Below, one piece after another: positions 33,456 through 41,601 of a DNA stretch of 64,000 bases. A model generated the notes under the pieces. It had not been told where the DNA came from. It saw nothing but the letters and a program-made list of their open reading frames with translations, and did not search any database. The position numbers were made by a program, and so were the translations under genes. Origin of the DNA: JBAXTE01 sp964653595 (lineage in GTDB: Bacteria; Bacteroidota; Bacteroidia; Bacteroidales; WCHB1-69); contig CAZZHH010000012.1 of the NCBI GenBank assembly GCA_964653595.1, forward strand, positions 1 through 64,000, in the 5' to 3' direction. Numbering within the stretch: position 1 is the first letter of the stretch; each line of letters begins with the position of its first letter.

Positions 33456-35516
33456 ATGAAAAGAATTAGCAAATTATTATTATTCGTTGGAATAATTTTC
33501 TTGTTGGATGCACAAGCTCAGATTGTTACTCCCGTAAAATGGGCTTTTAACACAAAAGAGTTAACAAACGACGAGGCTGAATTACAATTTACTGCAACGA
33601 TAGAGAGTACGTGGCATCTTTATTCTCAAAAATTACCAGAGACGGCTATTGAGCTTCCTTTGGTATTTGAATTTGTGAAGAGTACAAAATTCAAGTTAAT
33701 TGGAGGAGTAATAGAACCTATTGGTGATAAAAAGTACGACGAAGAGGCCAAAGCAGAGATTAAATCATTTTCTGGCAAAGCGGTTTTCAAACAACGAATT
33801 AAAAAGTTATCAAAAGAGCCGTTTGTTATTGAGGGGTCTCTAGATGGTCAAGCATGTCAAGAGGGCAAATGTGTTGGAACAAAATCAGATTTTAAATTTA
33901 ATCTTACTGGAGTCAAGGGAGAGTTAGATCAATCGGCGCTAAAAGAGGTTGAGAAAGATTCCTTGCAATCTTTAGAGGTGGCATCCGTAAGCAAGTCGGA
34001 CACTACAAAAACAGACACCAAAAAAGCAGAAACAACGGAAGAGAAGGAGAAAGCTGGAAAAGGGTCACTTTGGATCTTTTTTTGGTTAGCATTTTTGGGA
34101 GGATTATTAGCAATTTTAACTCCTTGCGTATTTCCTATGATACCCATGACAATTTCATTTTTTATGAAAAGTGGATCAAAAGGAAAGGTGAATGCCATCA
34201 TTTATGGATTTTGGATAATCTTAATCTATGTTTTATTTGGAACATTGATATCTGTTCTTTTTGGGGAAGGATTTGGTAATTTTATCAGCACACACTGGAT
34301 TCCGAATATTTTGTTTTTCGTTATTTTTATCATTTTTGCTGCTGCATTTTTTGGGTATTTTGAAATTAGAATGCCAAATTGGGCTATAAACAAATCTGTA
34401 GAAAAAGAGGACAAGGGTGGTATTTTTGGGACATTTTTCATGGCTCTAACGTTAGTTTTGGTTTCATTTTCTTGTACTGGTCCAATAGTAGGAACTATAG
34501 TAGTAGCTGCTGCGGGGGGACAAATATTGATGCCAATTATTGGAATGCTTGGTTTTTCATTAGCATTTGCATTACCTTTTACTCTATTTGCATTATTTCC
34601 ACAATGGCTCAACAAATTACCGAAATCCGGTGGGTGGTTAAACACCGTTAAAGTAGTATTAGGATTTATAGAGCTTGCATTCGCATTAAAGTTTTTAAAC
34701 ATACCAGATCAAACATACAATTGGGGAATCCTTGATCGTGAAGTATTTTTAGCCCTATGGATAGTTCTCTTCTTCATGTTGGGTATGTATTTAATTGGAA
34801 AATTAAAATTTCCCCATGATAGTGATTTCCCAATACAAAAGAGTTTTACTCGTTTCATGTTAGCTATTGCTTCTTTCAGTTTCGTGGTATATATGATACC
34901 TGGAATGTGGGGAGCTCCTTTAAAGGTACTATCTGGGTGGTTACCTCCAATGGAAACCCAAGACTATGATATACAAAGAATTGTAAGAGATAACAACTCT
35001 AATGGTAGTGGAGAGAAGACTTATAATCTTTGTGAAGAGGCGAAATATTCGGATGTTTTGCATTTACCCCATGGATTAAAAGGATATTTTGACTTAGATC
35101 AGGCATTAAAATGCTCCAAAGAACTTAACAAACCCATCTTTGTTGATTTTACAGGGCATGGTTGTACAAATTGTCGCCAGATGGAGAACAATGTTTGGTC
35201 TGATCCAAAGGTGCTAAAAAAACTGAAAGAAGATTTTATCATTTTAGCATTGTATGTGGATGATAAGACCTTAAAACTAGATGAAAAAGACCAATATGTA
35301 AATTCAAAAGGAAAAAAAATCACAAAATTAGGAGAGAAAAATTCAGAAATACAAGCAAATGAATTTAATCAAAACACTCAGCCATATTATGTTATCCTAG
35401 ATGGAGAACGTAAAAAAATGGGTTACGACTACTCCTACGATACAAATATCGAGAGTTTTATTAAGTTTTTGGATGAGGGCATTGCTTCTTTTAAAAAGGA
35501 ACATCCAAATAAATAG
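33456..35516 (+). CDS. dsbD: Thiol:disulfide interchange protein DsbD
   Basis: 686-residue inner-membrane electron carrier that passes reducing power from cytoplasmic thioredoxin to the periplasm. A signal peptide (ending LLDAQA with Gln next) is followed by an N-terminal DsbD-alpha-like domain (~25-155) containing the cysteine pair GQACQEGKCV. The membrane domain (~205-490, eight or so segments) has C-containing motifs LLAILTPCVFPMIP and SFSCTGP. A C-terminal thioredoxin domain (~555-680) has the redox motif GHGCTNCRQM. A Lys/Thr/Glu-rich linker joins the first two parts. It ends in convergence with the HAD gene and a long inverted repeat. Confidence 0.94.
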   Translation: MKRISKLLLFVGIIFLLDAQAQIVTPVKWAFNTKELTNDEAELQFTATIESTWHLYSQKLPETAIELPLVFEFVKSTKFKLIGGVIEPIGDKKYDEEAKAEIKSFSGKAVFKQRIKKLSKEPFVIEGSLDGQACQEGKCVGTKSDFKFNLTGVKGELDQSALKEVEKDSLQSLEVASVSKSDTTKTDTKKAETTEEKEKAGKGSLWIFFWLAFLGGLLAILTPCVFPMIPMTISFFMKSGSKGKVNAIIYGFWIILIYVLFGTLISVLFGEGFGNFISTHWIPNILFFVIFIIFAAAFFGYFEIRMPNWAINKSVEKEDKGGIFGTFFMALTLVLVSFSCTGPIVGTIVVAAAGGQILMPIIGMLGFSLAFALPFTLFALFPQWLNKLPKSGGWLNTVKVVLGFIELAFALKFLNIPDQTYNWGILDREVFLALWIVLFFMLGMYLIGKLKFPHDSDFPIQKSFTRFMLAIASFSFVVYMIPGMWGAPLKVLSGWLPPMETQDYDIQRIVRDNNSNGSGEKTYNLCEEAKYSDVLHLPHGLKGYFDLDQALKCSKELNKPIFVDFTGHGCTNCRQMENNVWSDPKVLKKLKEDFIILALYVDDKTLKLDEKDQYVNSKGKKITKLGEKNSEIQANEFNQNTQPYYVILDGERKKMGYDYSYDTNIESFIKFLDEGIASFKKEHPNK

Positions 35517-35546
35517 ACTTTCAATTGATCAGCACAGTCTATCTTT

Positions 35547-35609
35547 AATAAACTTTGTTTTTATAGGATAAAATTTTCACAAATTCATCTTTTGAAAACA
35601 AAGTTTATT
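35547..35609. repeat. 15-bp perfect inverted repeat between convergent dsbD and HAD genes
   Basis: AATAAACTTTGTTTT (35547-35561) is exactly complementary to 35595-35609, with 33 bases between. The left arm lies 30 bases after the dsbD stop; the right arm is inside the 3' end of the HAD coding sequence. The position suggests a shared transcription stop or 3' end structure, though the loop is long for a standard terminator. Confidence 0.55.
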
Positions 35610-36242
35610 TAGTTTATAGGACTCATCAAACAAATCACAAATGTCGATATCAGGGGTCAAATGGATTGTATTTAACCCTAATAGAGTAGCAGTTTGTACA
35701 TTCTCTTTTAAATCATCGATAAAAAGAGTTTCCCTAGGATTAAGAAGATGTTTTGTTAACACAAGAAGATAAAAATTTTTATCTGGTTTGATTAATTTCT
35801 CTTGAAATGAAAAATACGCTTTTTCTACTAGTTGGTCGAATTTATCAAGGTGGTGGAACTTTTTGAGATCATTGGAATAATGGTCGAAATGAATTTCGTT
35901 GGAGTTGCTTAAAATGAAGGTTCGATAATTTGATCGGATATTTTTGAGCAGTTCGATTCGAGACACGGGCATCTCTCCTAGAATCTGATTCCAGGCCCAA
36001 TCTATCTCCTGATCGGTGACTACTTTACCCATCGATTTTCGAAGTTCAACTCTGAATTCAGTAGGAGATAAAATGCCCTGTTCAAACTGTTTAAATATTT
36101 TGGCGGCCATAATTTTTTCCCAATCTTCGGTAAACTTAACGGCTCCAATCTGTTCAAAAGCTCGAAAAACTGCATCTATATTTAAGTTGATAATGACATT
36201 TCCGTAATCGAAAATGATATTTTTAATTGATTTTTGAGTCAT
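35577..36242 (-). CDS. HAD-superfamily phosphatase (YihX-like)
   Basis: 221-residue cytoplasmic hydrolase. Motif I reads IIFDYGNVI with nucleophile D12; the second motif-I Asp is replaced by G, as in YihX-type glucose-1-phosphate phosphatases and related epoxide-hydrolase-like HADs. Motif II is FILSNSNEIH, motif III includes K in EKLIKPDKNFY, and motif IV is ETLFIDDLKENV. A helical cap lies between motifs I and II. The substrate cannot be told. ATG 36242 is preferred over 36263, because the longer version would run back into the -33 element of the divergent tRNA promoter. It is convergent with dsbD. Confidence 0.88.
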   Translation of the reverse strand: MTQKSIKNIIFDYGNVIINLNIDAVFRAFEQIGAVKFTEDWEKIMAAKIFKQFEQGILSPTEFRVELRKSMGKVVTDQEIDWAWNQILGEMPVSRIELLKNIRSNYRTFILSNSNEIHFDHYSNDLKKFHHLDKFDQLVEKAYFSFQEKLIKPDKNFYLLVLTKHLLNPRETLFIDDLKENVQTATLLGLNTIHLTPDIDICDLFDESYKLNKLCFQKMNL

Positions 36243-36254
36243 ATCAAAGATTTT

Positions 36255-36286
36255 TTTGTGCAAGTTAAAAAAAATAAGTAAATTTG
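36255..36286 (+). promoter_or_regulatory. Complete Bacteroidota promoter for the CAU tRNA
   Basis: TTTG at 36255-36258 (-33 element), 20-base spacer, and TAAATTTG at 36279-36286 (-7 element). This is the best complete -33/-7 pair in the window. The tRNA begins 30 bases after the -7 box. Confidence 0.7.
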
Positions 36287-36315
36287 CAATTCAAAATTCG
36301 AAAACAATTCGAATG

Positions 36316-36389
36316 GGTCCTATAGCTCAGTTGGTTAGAGCATCTGACTCATAATCAGAGGGTCCCAGGTTCAAGTCCTGGTGGGACCA
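36316..36389 (+). tRNA. tRNA with CAU anticodon (Met or Ile2)
   Basis: A full cloverleaf can be drawn: acceptor GGTCCTA/TGGGACC, D-arm GCTC/GAGC, anticodon stem TCTGA/TCAGA with loop CTCATAA (anticodon CAT), variable loop GGGTC, T-arm CCAGG/CCTGG, discriminator A. CCA is not encoded (next bases CCC). Elongator Met and lysidine-modified Ile2 both read CAU; the acceptor pairs C4-G69 and C5-G68 match E. coli and B. subtilis tRNA-Ile2 rather than E. coli elongator tRNA-Met. Not an initiator tRNA, as position 1 pairs normally and the anticodon stem lacks three G-C pairs. It is flanked by its own promoter and terminator. Confidence 0.95.
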
Positions 36390-36402
36390 CCCAGAAAATC
36401 AA

Positions 36403-36438
36403 AGAGTTACATTGGTAAAACAGTGTGACTCTTTTTTT
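36403..36438 (+). terminator. tRNA gene terminator
   Basis: 12-bp stem, AGAGTTACATTG (36403-36414) with CAGTGTGACTCT (36421-36432) including two G-T pairs, a 6-base loop and a run of seven T, starting 13 bases after the tRNA. Confidence 0.85.
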
Positions 36439-36570
36439 ATTTGCACAATTTTGCTCAGGAAATGGAAAGATTGTCTGATAACACCTACTCATTAATAATA
36501 CTCCCGAATAATAGGACAGATTTTTTTTTGATTTATGTTTAATATTTTAGAAAATAAACTATATTTTTTA

Positions 36571-39120
36571 TTAGTTTTCGTTGAACAACAATTTTAATAA
36601 AAATGGGAACTCTTGATTTTCGGGGTTAACTTCAATTGCTTTTTTTAATGCAAATTTATAGCCTAGTTGATTCTCTCTTAGCATTTCTATCACTCCCTCG
36701 GTAAATAACTGATTTGCATAAATAAATTTTGAAAAAAGTTTTGGATCTTCAACATTTACAAAGGCACTGTTAATTCCACCTCTATGTTGATTTAAGAATG
36801 TAAGATTATCTATCAGGTTAATAGTTTTAAAAGCATCAAAAGAGAAGAATTCAAGATACGATTTATCGTCAGTATTTATGGTAATATTAGCAGTATTCTC
36901 TTCAATTTGCTCATTGGTAAATATTAAACTCGCAGCGAGGTGATATGGATTATTATAAAAATAATCATCATTTTGTAAGTTTTGAGTTTCGTATTTCCAT
37001 CTTCTAAAATCAATTGGAACGCTATTTCCGGAGTTTGACCCAATAAGAATTGCATGATACTGGGCAATCCACACAGTTGCATCAGAGAATACGGAATAGA
37101 ATGTTTTTACAATTCCCAACAAATCAGATAATCTGAGTTTATGAAGGGGCAGATATTGAGATATCATTCCATTTTGAGTTAGATGGTTTTTACATAGTTC
37201 AAAATATTCTTTAGTGTAAATATTTCCAGAACCGAGAATGGGATGTGTTGGATCACTAGAAATCAAATCGTATTTATTCTGAGTAGTTTGCAAAAAATGT
37301 CTACCATCCCCACCATAAATTTTCAACCGTGGATCGTTATATACTTCTTTATTAAGATCGGAATAAAAGTGTGCTACATTTTTCAAATCTGGCATTAACT
37401 CCACACAATCTATATGTTTAACTTTTGGATTAGAGGCAATAGCAGAAGTAGTAACCCCTATGCCAAAACCAACAACTAAAGCATTTTCACAGTCTAGTCC
37501 CATTAAAAAAGGGATGTTTCCTACCATTTTTACAGCCTTAATGGCATCGTAAGTTGAACCAATAACAGAGCTATTATTAACGTAGGTGGTCAAGACTGGA
37601 TTTTTAGTATCCCTATCTTTTCCTACCACATAAGATCCTTCGATTGTTTCTCCATAGGCGATAATTTCTTTATCATATTTATTAAAAGAGGGTGGCAAAA
37701 CTCGAACAATAGGTTTAATAGATAAAATAATGATTGCAAAAAATGAAAACAGCAACATTGAAAATGAAAATAGAATTTTTTTCTGTGGAAAGAAATTTTT
37801 ATATACAATCCAAAGAGCAACTATCCCTGATAGAAACACAGGAAAAACAACCGATAGAGCGTTTCCAAAAATTGGGATAAAGACAAAAATTGTCAACAGT
37901 GGTCCTAAAACACTTCCCAATGAATTTGCAAATAGAATTTTTCCGGTAGATTCAGCAGTATCCATGTCTGATTTTGTCACTAACGACCAAGTTAAAGGCA
38001 TACAAAAACCAGAAATAGCGGACACTGGCACAATTACTAATACAGCTGTAAGAATGGGAATAAGGATAATTCTTACTAGATAATCTTCTTCCATAACAGC
38101 TAGCGGAATTATCAAAAGAGAGGGTAAATAAATGGTAATTATCAATCCAACGATAGCAGCAAATGATAAACAAAGTAGAATCTTAAAAATTGTTTTAACC
38201 TTGTTGATAATTTTTTTTTCAAAAACGGAATAAAACCAGCTACCCAAATACAATCCAAACACTACGGATGAGGATATAATGGCAAAGGTATAACTTGTAT
38301 TAACAAAATACACTTTAAAAAATCGAAACCAAATAGTCTGCATAGAAACAACCACAAAACCACATACGAAAGTGGTTAAAAATGCAATTTGCCAATTATT
38401 AGATTTCATTACACCATTTATCTTTACATCATTTCCCAAATCAATGTCCCTAGTAGAATGAGATTTTAGAGAAAAGCACTTTCTATAAACAAATGTAATA
38501 ATTGCTAAGGAAAAAAGTATAGCAATAGCAATTGAGATGGTATAAAACTGTCCAAAAGTTTTTATCAGGAAAAAGCCAGTAATCAATCCACCAATTACAC
38601 TACCGAGTGTTTCGAACGCATAAAGTTTTGCCAATTTTGAATTTTTTTCCACATCAGGAACCTTCATTGATTGGGCAATCAAGGGGAAAACGCCACCCAT
38701 TAAAAAAGCAGGTAAAAAAACGACTAAGATAGTCAAAACATAACCAACCAGTTTGATTATTTGAGGAGAAAAAAAGGGGACAGTTTGATAGAAGAAGGGG
38801 ATCGTGAATTTAACAAAGAAATAGTTTCCAAAGGCCAACACTGCAATGCCTACAAACAGAATCCAAATTGGAAATGTACATCGATATTTTCCAAAATAAT
38901 ATGCTCCTAATCCCATACCAGATAAGTAACCAGATAGTACTATAGCCGAAGAGCTAGAAGTAGATCCAATGATAAGAGCTAGCATTCTAAACCAGCTTAC
39001 TTCAAAAATTAAAAATGATATCCCAGAAAGAAATATTATCAAAAATAAAATGGAAATATGAATTTGCTTTTTGGAGCTAAGCATAAAAAAATATCGATTT
39101 TTAAAAAAATTTTGTAACAT
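36571..39120 (-). CDS. Membrane protein fused to spermidine-synthase-like domain
   Basis: 849-residue fusion. Residues ~20-470 hold about 12-14 hydrophobic segments in two MFS-like halves (SGISFLIFEVSWFRMLAL; VVSMQTIWFRFFKVYF). Residues ~490-740 are a spermidine-synthase-like Rossmann domain with the SAM-type glycine loop VVGFGIGVTTSA (549-560), the acidic end CVELMPD, GGDGRHFL (603-610) and the DPTH motif (~623). The C-terminal ~100 residues are helical. Such fused proteins are widespread but their substrate is unproven; polyamine synthesis should not be assumed. An alternative start at 39084 would remove 12 residues. Its upstream edge is the terminator of the universal stress protein gene, so it probably has its own promoter. 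Confidence 0.88.
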   Translation of the reverse strand: MLQNFFKNRYFFMLSSKKQIHISILFLIIFLSGISFLIFEVSWFRMLALIIGSTSSSSAIVLSGYLSGMGLGAYYFGKYRCTFPIWILFVGIAVLAFGNYFFVKFTIPFFYQTVPFFSPQIIKLVGYVLTILVVFLPAFLMGGVFPLIAQSMKVPDVEKNSKLAKLYAFETLGSVIGGLITGFFLIKTFGQFYTISIAIAILFSLAIITFVYRKCFSLKSHSTRDIDLGNDVKINGVMKSNNWQIAFLTTFVCGFVVVSMQTIWFRFFKVYFVNTSYTFAIISSSVVFGLYLGSWFYSVFEKKIINKVKTIFKILLCLSFAAIVGLIITIYLPSLLIIPLAVMEEDYLVRIILIPILTAVLVIVPVSAISGFCMPLTWSLVTKSDMDTAESTGKILFANSLGSVLGPLLTIFVFIPIFGNALSVVFPVFLSGIVALWIVYKNFFPQKKILFSFSMLLFSFFAIIILSIKPIVRVLPPSFNKYDKEIIAYGETIEGSYVVGKDRDTKNPVLTTYVNNSSVIGSTYDAIKAVKMVGNIPFLMGLDCENALVVGFGIGVTTSAIASNPKVKHIDCVELMPDLKNVAHFYSDLNKEVYNDPRLKIYGGDGRHFLQTTQNKYDLISSDPTHPILGSGNIYTKEYFELCKNHLTQNGMISQYLPLHKLRLSDLLGIVKTFYSVFSDATVWIAQYHAILIGSNSGNSVPIDFRRWKYETQNLQNDDYFYNNPYHLAASLIFTNEQIEENTANITINTDDKSYLEFFSFDAFKTINLIDNLTFLNQHRGGINSAFVNVEDPKLFSKFIYANQLFTEGVIEMLRENQLGYKFALKKAIEVNPENQEFPFLLKLLFNEN

Positions 39121-39131
39121 GAAAAAATAGC

Positions 39132-39167
39132 AAAAAAAAGCTCCAAAAAATTGGAGCTATTTTTTTA
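39132..39167 (-). terminator. Terminator of the universal stress protein gene
   Basis: 8-bp stem AGCTCCAA (39139-39146) with TTGGAGCT (39151-39158), AAAA loop, flanked by A and T runs. Read on the minus strand it ends in a long T run, and its start overlaps the stop codon of the 39165-40013 gene. Confidence 0.85.
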
Positions 39168-40013
39168 TCTAGTAATGTCGTATACCTTATCATTGGGGTG
39201 TATACAAAGAACTGGAACTTTTGATTTATTAACCATTTCTCTGGAAGAATCTCCTAACCATGTTCCAAAGTCGTCTTGTTCACTCATTATTACAATAAGA
39301 TTTGCATCTATTTGATCTGCAAATTTTGAAACTGTTTGTGACATATTAAAAGATTCGAGCGTAGTTTTTGAATATCTCACATTTGCATCTCGAATATATT
39401 TATCGGCAATACTTACATGTTTATCTACAAGAGATTGAACGTCAACGCTGCTAGATGTATAAAGTCCTAACAAATTAATTTTGGCGTTAAACATTTTTGC
39501 AATTTTAACTGCAAAAGGAAGTTTGTGAAGAGTAGAATTGGTATTATCAATAACTAAAACCATATCCGTTAGAGCTCTAGATATTTTGATATCGCTTTGA
39601 ATGATAAGAACGGGACATTTTGCGCTCATAACAGTTCTGTATGCAGTATTTCCAATGAATGCTTCATCGTATCCGGTAATACCATGTGCTCCAACCACAA
39701 TCATCATAGCATCTGACTCTTCTGCCTCTTTGACCATCATTTTAAACGGTCTTCCTTGACGAATTTTTGGCACTATACTGTAGCCTTCTGGCATAAGATG
39801 AACGTGATCGTTAGCAAAATCAGCCAATCTTTTTTCAGCAATTTGTCGATATTCTTTCACGTTTTCCGATAATAGACCTAATGTTGTACCGGGGGTTTCA
39901 ACCCAAAGTAAAGTGATGTTACATTTTGCTTTGTCTGCAATAGAAGTAGCATGTTTTAAAGCATTAATTGAATTATCGGAAAAGTCGGTTCCTACTACAA
40001 TGGTGTTTTTCAT
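39165..40013 (-). CDS. Tandem universal stress protein
   Basis: 282-residue cytoplasmic protein of two UspA domains. The first (1-145) opens with NTIVVGTDFSDNSINALKHA and has the ATP-binding-type glycine motif VVGAHGITGYDEAFIGNTAYRTVMSAKCPVLII. The second (~150-280) is degenerate: it has MVLVIDNTNSTLHKLPFAVKIA, but the G-loop is replaced by MSEQDDFGTWLGDSSREMVNKSKVPVLCIHP. The first half may bind ATP and the second probably does not. Common in Bacteroidota; linked to stress survival. It lies 109 bases after the acyltransferase gene on the same strand, possibly as a separate unit. Confidence 0.92.
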   Translation of the reverse strand: MKNTIVVGTDFSDNSINALKHATSIADKAKCNITLLWVETPGTTLGLLSENVKEYRQIAEKRLADFANDHVHLMPEGYSIVPKIRQGRPFKMMVKEAEESDAMMIVVGAHGITGYDEAFIGNTAYRTVMSAKCPVLIIQSDIKISRALTDMVLVIDNTNSTLHKLPFAVKIAKMFNAKINLLGLYTSSSVDVQSLVDKHVSIADKYIRDANVRYSKTTLESFNMSQTVSKFADQIDANLIVIMSEQDDFGTWLGDSSREMVNKSKVPVLCIHPNDKVYDITR

Positions 40014-40122
40014 CTGCTAATAATTTATATTTTATATTTAGTTGTTTCTCCTCTGTAAAAATACAAAATAAAATCAATTAATTTATTTTTTAACAAATTT
40101 TTTCAATTAATTAAATCTATCC

Positions 40123-41598
40123 TTAATAAATTAAATATATAAATGGTTGAGAAGCTGATATATAAACCTGATAAATTAAAATTGTAAATATGAAAATTAT
40201 CATTGCTTTTAACACCCAGTTTAGATTGGAAAAAAGAATAATGAAGTGTTCTGTAATTCGTTGTGGAATATAATGCAGAACAATTGCAAGTAACAGAATA
40301 ATAGCTGGGTAAAAGTAGATCGAAACCCACTGTATAAGGAGACTGATGTCGAACTTTGTGAATATCATTTGATAAATCTGTCCAGCTATACTCAAGTTTG
40401 ATGATTTAAACAACACAACACTTAACGACAAAAACGCCACTGTAAGTGTAATACTAAAAGGCTGATAGATTGCTTTTGGGATAAATGAAGCAATTTTCTT
40501 ACGATTTTTTTGAGTAGCAGTATCCCATGCGATGGCTATTCCATGCGATAAGCCCCATAATATATATGTCCATGCGGCACCGTGCCAAAGTCCCGAGACA
40601 AAAAAAGTAATCAACACGGCAAAAACCACTCCCCATTTTTTGAGTGATCTAAACGAAAAGGAGAGTGGAGTAAAAAGATACTCATTAAACCATGTAGATA
40701 AAGTAATGTGCCATCTTCGCCAAAAATCGGTAATATTGGTTGCTAAAAAGGGTTTATTAAAATTGGGTTCGATATAAAATCCCAACAACAAAGCGATTCC
40801 TAACACCATGTTGGTATAACCAGCAAAATCGTAATAGATCTGAATCATTGCCATGATAGTAGCCATTGCTGCTTCGAACCCCGAAAAATAGATGGGCGCA
40901 TCAAAGACTCTATCCACGAAATTAACTGCTAAATAATCGGCAATTACTATTTTAAAAAAAAGACCAGACATGATTAAAAAAAGACCTCTTCCGATGTTTG
41001 TTTTTGTAATTTCGATACTTTTTTGAAACTGTGGCAGAAGATTTCGGGCTTTAGCAATGGGGCCAGCCAAAATTGTAGGGAAAAAAGAGACATACAATAG
41101 GTAATTGATGTAGTTTTTTTCGGCCTTCTCTATCATTTCACGATGCAAGTCGAAAATATAAGAGAGCGTTTTAAACACAAAAAAGGAGATTCCGATAGGT
41201 TGAATAATCTGCAAGTCTATGGTAGATTGTTGGCTAAATCCCATCCAGGAATCAACAATAAATTGTGTGTATTTGTAGAACAATAGCAACCCAATATTGA
41301 TGGTTAATGATAATATTAGCCATCCATTTCGTTTGTTATTAGATTGAGTGTTAGCCAGTGCTCTGCCGATAAAATAGTCGCTAGTAGCCATGAGAATCAA
41401 TAATATCACAAAACTATTGGCTATTTTGTAATAAAAAAACAGACTAAATATTAACAAAAGGACATTTCTAACCCCTATTTTTTTAATAGAAAAACTATAT
41501 AAAAAGTAAAAAGCAGAAAACAGCAAAAAAAAGATTACAGAGTTAAACTGTAGTGGATTTGCACTTTGAAAAAGAAACAACTGAGAAATATAATCCAT
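40123..41598 (-). CDS. MBOAT-family membrane O-acyltransferase (AlgI/DltB-like)
   Basis: 491-residue polytopic membrane protein (about 10-12 segments) of the membrane-bound O-acyltransferase family, which transfers acyl groups across or at the membrane to exported polymers. The two family histidines are visible: H297 in DFWRRWHITLS and the catalytic-type H339 in GLWHGAAW, plus the FPTILAGPIAKARNLLPQ motif near 170-190. Related proteins are AlgI (alginate acetylation), PatA (peptidoglycan) and DltB (teichoic acid D-alanylation). The upstream neighbours, an adenylating enzyme, carrier protein and SGNH proteins, favour the DltB-type logic in which the acyl group comes from a carrier protein. It is the last gene of the operon, 3 bases after the SGNH-LysM gene. 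Confidence 0.93.
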   Translation of the reverse strand: MDYISQLFLFQSANPLQFNSVIFFLLFSAFYFLYSFSIKKIGVRNVLLLIFSLFFYYKIANSFVILLILMATSDYFIGRALANTQSNNKRNGWLILSLTINIGLLLFYKYTQFIVDSWMGFSQQSTIDLQIIQPIGISFFVFKTLSYIFDLHREMIEKAEKNYINYLLYVSFFPTILAGPIAKARNLLPQFQKSIEITKTNIGRGLFLIMSGLFFKIVIADYLAVNFVDRVFDAPIYFSGFEAAMATIMAMIQIYYDFAGYTNMVLGIALLLGFYIEPNFNKPFLATNITDFWRRWHITLSTWFNEYLFTPLSFSFRSLKKWGVVFAVLITFFVSGLWHGAAWTYILWGLSHGIAIAWDTATQKNRKKIASFIPKAIYQPFSITLTVAFLSLSVVLFKSSNLSIAGQIYQMIFTKFDISLLIQWVSIYFYPAIILLLAIVLHYIPQRITEHFIILFSNLNWVLKAMIIFIFTILIYQVYISASQPFIYLIY

Positions 41599-41601
41599 TT
41601 T

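Noticed and set aside
34226..34702. 158-codon open frame on the minus strand
   Set aside because: Antisense to the DsbD membrane domain; its Asn/Pro-rich translation mirrors hydrophobic codons.
36316..36389. tRNA as an attachment site for an integrated element
   Set aside because: No integrase, no direct repeat of the tRNA 3' end and ordinary housekeeping genes on both sides.
36571..39120. Polyamine biosynthesis gene (speE)
   Set aside because: The domain is only spermidine-synthase-like and is fused to a membrane transporter; no other polyamine gene is nearby.
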